Origin: Pelotomaculum sp. DTU098 | GTDB taxonomy: Bacteria > Bacillota > Desulfotomaculia > Desulfotomaculales > Pelotomaculaceae | Length of the DNA: 38,022 nucleotides | Assembly (NCBI GenBank): GCA_001512635.1 | Contig: LFSA01000144.1 | Coordinates: 1 to 38,022 of the forward strand | Reading direction: 5' to 3' | Shown: piece by piece, positions 33,936-38,022 of the stretch | Position numbering within the stretch: position 1 is the stretch's first letter | Layout of the letters: every line of letters begins with the position of its first letter | The notes under the pieces: model-generated | Databases searched by the model: none | What the model saw: the letters and a program-made list of their open reading frames with translations, nothing else | What the model was told of the DNA's origin: nothing | Made by a program: the position numbers and the translations under genes

Positions 33936-34014
33936 CTAACGCTGCAACCCGGAATACTTGGACGTTTATGCATTTCCACCACCCACCTCTTTAGATGCGG
34001 CAGCGTTAGTTTTT
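33936..34014 (+). terminator. Long inverted repeat with T-run after the EcsC gene
   Basis: CTAACGCTGC (33936-33945) pairs perfectly with GCAGCGTTAG (34000-34009) and is followed by TTTTTC. The 54-base loop is unusually large and can form smaller helices (GCAT with ATGC), so this may be a terminator with a complex head or a small repeat element. Confidence 0.55.
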
Positions 34015-34060
34015 CGTAATCTAAAACTTCTTTTTGAAAACTCACAGATCCTAACCCCGG

Positions 34061-36418
34061 CTAGGCCAGTTCTACCACGGTAACCCCGCAGCCCCCCTCG
34101 CCCTGCTCGCCCAGGCGGAAGGACTTGACCCGGTGGTGGCCCTTGAGATCTCTGTGGATGGCCGCCCGGAGAGAACCGGTGCCCTTGCCGTGGATCAGGT
34201 AAACTTTAGACAGGCCTGCCAGGCAGGCATCGTCCAGGTATTTCTCCACCTGCTGCATAGCCTCATCTGCATAAAGGCCCCGCAAATCCAGCTCTGGGGA
34301 AACTTCCCTGGCCTTGTCCATGAGGACGCTCCCCACTTGGCTCTGCCCGCCGGGTTGTACGGTTTTTTCAGCCCTGAGCAGGTCCTTCAAAGGCACGCTT
34401 ATTTTCATAATACCCACCTGCACCTGCACTTCGCCTCCGGGTCCGGGAGGGCTAAGCACATAGCCCCTTTGGTTGAGTTTGGGCAGGTAAACCTCCTCAC
34501 CGGGCCGCAGATCCGTGGGGACCTCGCCTGAGATGGTTCTTTCGGGTACAGCCTTGTTGACCTTCCTCCTGAGTCTTCCCAGCCTTTCCCTGGCCTCCTG
34601 AATAGCAGCCTCCCTGTCCCTGGCCATTTCCCGGGAAGCCTTTTCCCTGAGCTCTCTAATAATGTCCTCCGCTTCCTGTCTCGCAGCCCGGACCAGAGCC
34701 CGCGCCTCCTCCCCGGCTTTGGCCAGGATTCTCTCCCGCCTCTGGGCAAGTTCCTGTTCCATTTTTTCACATTTTTCTTTCAGGAGCCTGGCTTCCTCCG
34801 CCAGGACAGACGCCGCTTCCCGCTCAGCCTCGGCCACCTGCTGCGCCCTTTCCAGGTTGCGCATCAGCTCATCCACACGCACCTGTTCAACGGTCATAAA
34901 GTCCCTGGCCCGGTCCACCAGTTCCCCCGGCAACCCCAGCCTGGCGGCGATTTCAAAGGCGTTGCTGCGGCCCGGCTGGCCGATGAGCAGGCGGTAGGTG
35001 GGCCTTAAGGTTATAGCGTCAAACTCTACACTGGCATTTTCCACCCGCTCCCGCAGGTAAGCAAAATTCTTCAATTCGCTGTAGTGGGTCGTGGCAATTG
35101 TCCGGATCCCCATGGCGTGCAGCTTCTCCAGGATGGACTGGGCCAGGGCGGCCCCTTCGGTGGGATCAGTGCCCGCCCCCAGTTCGTCGAGAAGGACCAG
35201 GCTGCCCCGCCCTGCCCTGTTTACGATATCCACAATGTTCGTCATATGGGAGGAAAAGGTACTAAGGGACTGTTCGATACTCTGTTCATCCCCGATATCG
35301 GCAAAGACCTGTTTGAAAATGCCGAGTTTGGAGCCTTCCCCGGCGGGTATGTGCAGGCCGGACTGGGCCATCAAGACCATCAGCCCTGCTGTTTTCAAAG
35401 TCACTGTCTTACCGCCGGTGTTCGGCCCGGTTATGATCAGGGTGTCGAAATCTTCACCTATACGGATGTCCACCGGCACCACATTTCCTTTTAAAAGGGG
35501 GTGCCTGGCCTGCCGGATATTCATAACGGCCTCGCCGGCCAGCCTGGGCTCCCAGGCATCCAGCTTCTGGCTGTACCTGGCCCTGGCCATAATAAAGTCA
35601 AATTCTCCCAGGGCTTCCAGGGCAATTTGAATGCTTTCGGCATTCCGGGCCACCCCGGCGGTCAGGTTGCCCAGAATGCGCAAAACCTCCTGCTTTTCGG
35701 CAACCATGAGGCGCTTCAGTTCGTTGTTCTTCTCCACAACGGCCATGGGCTCGATAAAGAGGGTGGCACCGCTGGCAGACTGGTCGTGGACAATGCCGGG
35801 CACCTGGGAGCGGTACTCAACCTTTACCGGAACAACGTAACGGCCTTCCCGGATCGTCACGATGGGATCCTGCAGGTACTTCTGGTAATTGGGGGAACGG
35901 ATCACATGCTCCAGGTGCTCCTTAATCCGGGCCTGGTTGTTTATAATTTTACGCCGTAGTTGGGCTAGCTCGGGGGACGCCGTGTCCGCCACCTCGCCGC
36001 CGGGCAGGATCGACCTCTTGATCTCCTTTTCCAGATTCGGCAGGGAAGCCAGCATATAAGAAAGCTCACTCAGCAGCGGGTACCGTTCCTGCCGCTCCTG
36101 GAGAAAATTCTTCAGAAGCCTGCTCGCCGTCAAGGTATCCGCCACTGCCACCAGTTCCTCAGGTTCAAGGAGGGCCCCGCGCTGCGCCCTTTTGATCTGG
36201 GTACGGACATCCTTCCAGCCGCCAAATTCAGCAGCCGGGTCCAGTCTCATCAGCTCGCGCCCCTCTGTGGTCTCCTTTTGCCACCTGATTATTGTCCCCA
36301 GGTCATCAACCGGCTCCAGCTCCATTGCCCGCTCTTTTCCCAGGGGGGAAACGGCATAGGAAGCCAGCTGCTCCAGCACTTTATGAAATTCAAGCCTTTT
36401 GAGTACCTTTTTATCCAT
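34061..36418 (-). CDS. mutS2: MutS2 (Smr-domain ATPase of the MutS family)
   Basis: A 785-residue MutS2. An N-terminal clamp/lever region precedes the ATPase with Walker A GPNTGGKTVTLKT near residue 333, Walker B LVLLDELGAGTDPTEG and the switch IATTHYSELKNFAY. A long Glu/Arg-rich coiled coil covers about 520-640, then a KOW-like segment, and a C-terminal Smr nuclease domain with LDLRGLYADEAM and YLIHGKGTGSLR. MutS2 acts on recombination intermediates and, in Bacillus, on collided ribosomes. Length and motifs are typical. ATG with AAGGCGAG upstream. Confidence 0.96.
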   Translation of the reverse strand: MDKKVLKRLEFHKVLEQLASYAVSPLGKERAMELEPVDDLGTIIRWQKETTEGRELMRLDPAAEFGGWKDVRTQIKRAQRGALLEPEELVAVADTLTASRLLKNFLQERQERYPLLSELSYMLASLPNLEKEIKRSILPGGEVADTASPELAQLRRKIINNQARIKEHLEHVIRSPNYQKYLQDPIVTIREGRYVVPVKVEYRSQVPGIVHDQSASGATLFIEPMAVVEKNNELKRLMVAEKQEVLRILGNLTAGVARNAESIQIALEALGEFDFIMARARYSQKLDAWEPRLAGEAVMNIRQARHPLLKGNVVPVDIRIGEDFDTLIITGPNTGGKTVTLKTAGLMVLMAQSGLHIPAGEGSKLGIFKQVFADIGDEQSIEQSLSTFSSHMTNIVDIVNRAGRGSLVLLDELGAGTDPTEGAALAQSILEKLHAMGIRTIATTHYSELKNFAYLRERVENASVEFDAITLRPTYRLLIGQPGRSNAFEIAARLGLPGELVDRARDFMTVEQVRVDELMRNLERAQQVAEAEREAASVLAEEARLLKEKCEKMEQELAQRRERILAKAGEEARALVRAARQEAEDIIRELREKASREMARDREAAIQEARERLGRLRRKVNKAVPERTISGEVPTDLRPGEEVYLPKLNQRGYVLSPPGPGGEVQVQVGIMKISVPLKDLLRAEKTVQPGGQSQVGSVLMDKAREVSPELDLRGLYADEAMQQVEKYLDDACLAGLSKVYLIHGKGTGSLRAAIHRDLKGHHRVKSFRLGEQGEGGCGVTVVELA

Positions 36419-36717
36419 AGACTCGCCTTTTTTCTTTATGAATTAGTTGCCTTTTAAACTAGTTTAAACTAATTATTCATCGCCCGATTCATTTAATTAT
36501 TCTACTACGGGCATCTCACCTGATCAACAAACAAAAAGTTTCAGCTCCTTTACCGGAAGGAAAGGCTCCCCAAAGGATAAGCTAAGTAACATCTTCGTTG
36601 CGGTCTAAACCGTTGAAAAAAGATTATAATCCATAGTTAACGAAAAAAATAATCACCATAGGCACCCTGGGTGATATAATATGAAAACACAGTCTAAAGG
36701 ATAAGGAGGAAACTTAA
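36419..36717. promoter_or_regulatory. Divergent promoter region between mutS2 and lemA
   Basis: AT-rich gap of 299 bases. TATAAT at 36675-36680 is a good -10 for the lemA gene 38 bases downstream, but the -35 position (ATCACC) is weak. AAGGAGG before the lemA ATG is a strong ribosome site. No further structure seen. Confidence 0.5.
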
Positions 36718-37275
36718 ATGAGAAGGTGGTTAATCCCTGCAGGTATTATTGTAGTTCTGGCCATTTTTCTGCTCTCCGGCTATAACAACCTGGTCAGGCT
36801 GAACGAGGCTGTCAACAGCAGTTGGAGCCAGGTGGAAAACCAGCTGCAGCGAAGAGCGGATTTGATCCCGAACCTGGTTCAAACAGTGAAGGGTTACGCA
36901 GCACATGAAGAAGAAATATTTACGCAGGTTGCAGAAGCGAGGTCAAAGTTAGCGGGAGCTGCCACTGTGAGTGAGGCAGCCCAGGCTGATCAGGCTTTAA
37001 ACTCCGCCCTGGCAAGATTGCTGGCCATCGCTGAAAACTACCCGCAGTTGAAGGCGGACGCCAATTTCAGGGCCTTGCAGGATGAGCTCGCCGGTACAGA
37101 AAACCGGATCGCCACAGCCCGCATGGATTACAATAATGCCGTTCAGGCTTACAACACCAAAATTAAGGTTTTCCCCACTTCCCTTTACGCCGGAATATTT
37201 GGTTTTGGGCCGAAGGATTACTTCAAAGCAGCTGAAAGCGCCGGCGAGGTACCAAAGGTTGATTTCTCCAACTAA
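36718..37275 (+). CDS. lemA: LemA family protein
   Basis: A 185-residue LemA protein. One N-terminal membrane helix (about residues 4-22) is followed by the helical bundle signature YNNLVRLNEAVNSSWSQVEN, LQRRADLIPNLVQTVKGYA and AENYPQLKADANFRALQDEL, ending in FPTSLYAGIFGFGPKDYF. The family forms membrane-anchored helical bundles of uncertain role, often paired with TPM-domain proteins, as here (27 bases downstream). ATG 36718 follows AAGGAGG. Confidence 0.95.
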   Translation: MRRWLIPAGIIVVLAIFLLSGYNNLVRLNEAVNSSWSQVENQLQRRADLIPNLVQTVKGYAAHEEEIFTQVAEARSKLAGAATVSEAAQADQALNSALARLLAIAENYPQLKADANFRALQDELAGTENRIATARMDYNNAVQAYNTKIKVFPTSLYAGIFGFGPKDYFKAAESAGEVPKVDFSN

Positions 37276-37302
37276 ATGAGTGAGTGAAGAGGTTTAAACC
37301 AC

Positions 37303-38022
37303 ATGAAGAGGCTTTCCCAAATTGTAGTACTGACCCTATTGCTACTGGCGCTGGTTTCCCCCGTAGCGTCAGCCGTCCCGGCCATACCGCAGCCCAGCAG
37401 TCAATTTTATGTATTAGACCTGGCGGATGTACTTGATGCTGATACGGAACAAACCATTGTTCAAACTTCTGCTGCTCTGGAACAAAAAACAAAGGCACAG
37501 GTCGTTGTTGTCACCGTTGACAGTCTTAACGGAGCGGCCCCTGAGGAATATGCCCTGGCAATCCTGCGGGGTTGGGGGATTGGTGATAAAAACTTAAACA
37601 ATGGCCTGCTGGTCCTTGTATCTCCCACAGAACGGGTTTCCCGGATCGAGGTCGGATACGGCCTGGAAGGCGCCCTGCCGGACGCCAAGACAGGCCAGAT
37701 TCAGGACACCTACATGCTTCCGTATTTCCGCAATAATGACTATAATACGGGAATCCTGAACGGTTACAGGGCGCTAATCCAGGAAGTGGCCAGGGAGTAC
37801 CAGGTCAGCCTGGAAATGGCCCCACCCCAGGCTGCGCCGGCGGATTCACCGGCATCCCAGTCTTCTTTACCCGCCTGGGCAATAGTTTTAATAATCATAG
37901 GGCTGATCCTGCTTATTTATATAGACCAGCGCTACTTTAACGGGTTTATTCTCGGCCTGTTTTTAGGGATGCTCTCCCGGGACAAAGGCGGCGGTGGTTC
38001 TGGCGGTGGAGGTTTTGGCAGC
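37303..38022 (+). CDS. TPM-domain protein (YgcG type), cut by the window end
   Basis: The frame is open to the last base, giving 240 residues without a stop. A signal peptide (MKRLSQIVVLTLLLLALVSP, cleavage around VASAVP) precedes a TPM domain with YVLDLADVLDADTEQTIVQT, VVVVTVDSLNGAAPEEYA, WGIGDKNLNNGLLVLVS and VGYGLEGALPDAKTGQI. A membrane helix near residues 193-208 (AIVLIIIGLILLIYI-like) and a Gly-rich end (GGGGSGGGGFG) follow, the usual YgcG finish. Partner of LemA by position; extracytoplasmic, anchored at the C-terminal helix. ATG 37303 has only a modest GAAGAGG site. Confidence 0.9.
   Translation, partial: MKRLSQIVVLTLLLLALVSPVASAVPAIPQPSSQFYVLDLADVLDADTEQTIVQTSAALEQKTKAQVVVVTVDSLNGAAPEEYALAILRGWGIGDKNLNNGLLVLVSPTERVSRIEVGYGLEGALPDAKTGQIQDTYMLPYFRNNDYNTGILNGYRALIQEVAREYQVSLEMAPPQAAPADSPASQSSLPAWAIVLIIIGLILLIYIDQRYFNGFILGLFLGMLSRDKGGGGSGGGGFGS

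Noticed and set aside
34075-34095. Cys-Gly-Val near a stop on the minus strand, like MftA
   Set aside because: It is the C-terminus of MutS2 (GGCGVTVVELA), not a small peptide.

Overview
The window looks like chromosomal DNA of a Gram-positive, anaerobic, probably spore-forming Firmicute of the Pelotomaculum/Desulfotomaculum type. The hints are moderately GC-rich coding DNA with frequent TTG/GTG starts behind strong AGGAGG-like ribosome sites, a bacterial group II intron remnant, MutS2, LysM and class A PBP genes, and an anaerobe-style set of Fe-S/flavin oxidoreductases. The species is an inference; no rRNA or other decisive marker is present. No tRNA, rRNA or CRISPR array was seen.

Layout. 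(1) 0.1-1.8 kb, minus: a stand-alone FMN glutamate-synthase-like protein behind a small coiled-coil protein. (2) 2.1-5.6 kb: a more AT-rich patch with a secreted-looking hypothetical, a HAD phosphatase, an HD hydrolase, a DEDDh exonuclease and a membrane protein. (3) 5.9-8.6 kb, plus: a glcD-glcF-like pair for 2-hydroxy-acid oxidation. (4) 8.75-25.7 kb, minus: a long co-directional array read from a good sigma-A-like promoter at about 25.9 kb. It holds an ADP-forming acyl-CoA synthetase, a BioD/DRTGG ATPase, lutC-lutB-lutA, two tandem FadH/old-yellow-enzyme oxidoreductases, etfA-fixC-fixX-etfB and finally mftB-mftC-mftF. (5) 26.2-29.0 kb, plus: a double-LysM protein and PBP1A. (6) 29.1-31.2 kb: a scrambled segment in which the 3' half and the 5' end of a group II intron flank an intact DUF169 gene and a broken VUT/YhhQ-family transporter gene. 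(7) 31.3-34.0 kb, plus: a single-domain carbohydrate-binding protein, a cupin, an unassigned stretch with hairpins, and a frameshifted EcsC gene. (8) 34.1-36.4 kb, minus: mutS2. (9) 36.7 kb to the end, plus: lemA and a TPM-domain gene cut by the window edge.

The most interesting part is region 4. MftB, MftC and MftF are the chaperone, radical-SAM maturase and glycosyltransferase of the peptide-derived redox cofactor mycofactocin. Here they sit at the end of an electron-transfer locus (OYE pair, EtfAB-FixCX, LutABC, acyl-CoA synthetase). No MftA precursor with the usual C-terminal CGVY ending could be found by eye on either strand, nor MftD or MftE. I infer, without proof, that a mycofactocin-like carrier links dehydrogenases to the ETF/FixCX module, with energy recovered by the ADP-forming CoA ligase. 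The second interesting item is the split intron of region 6.
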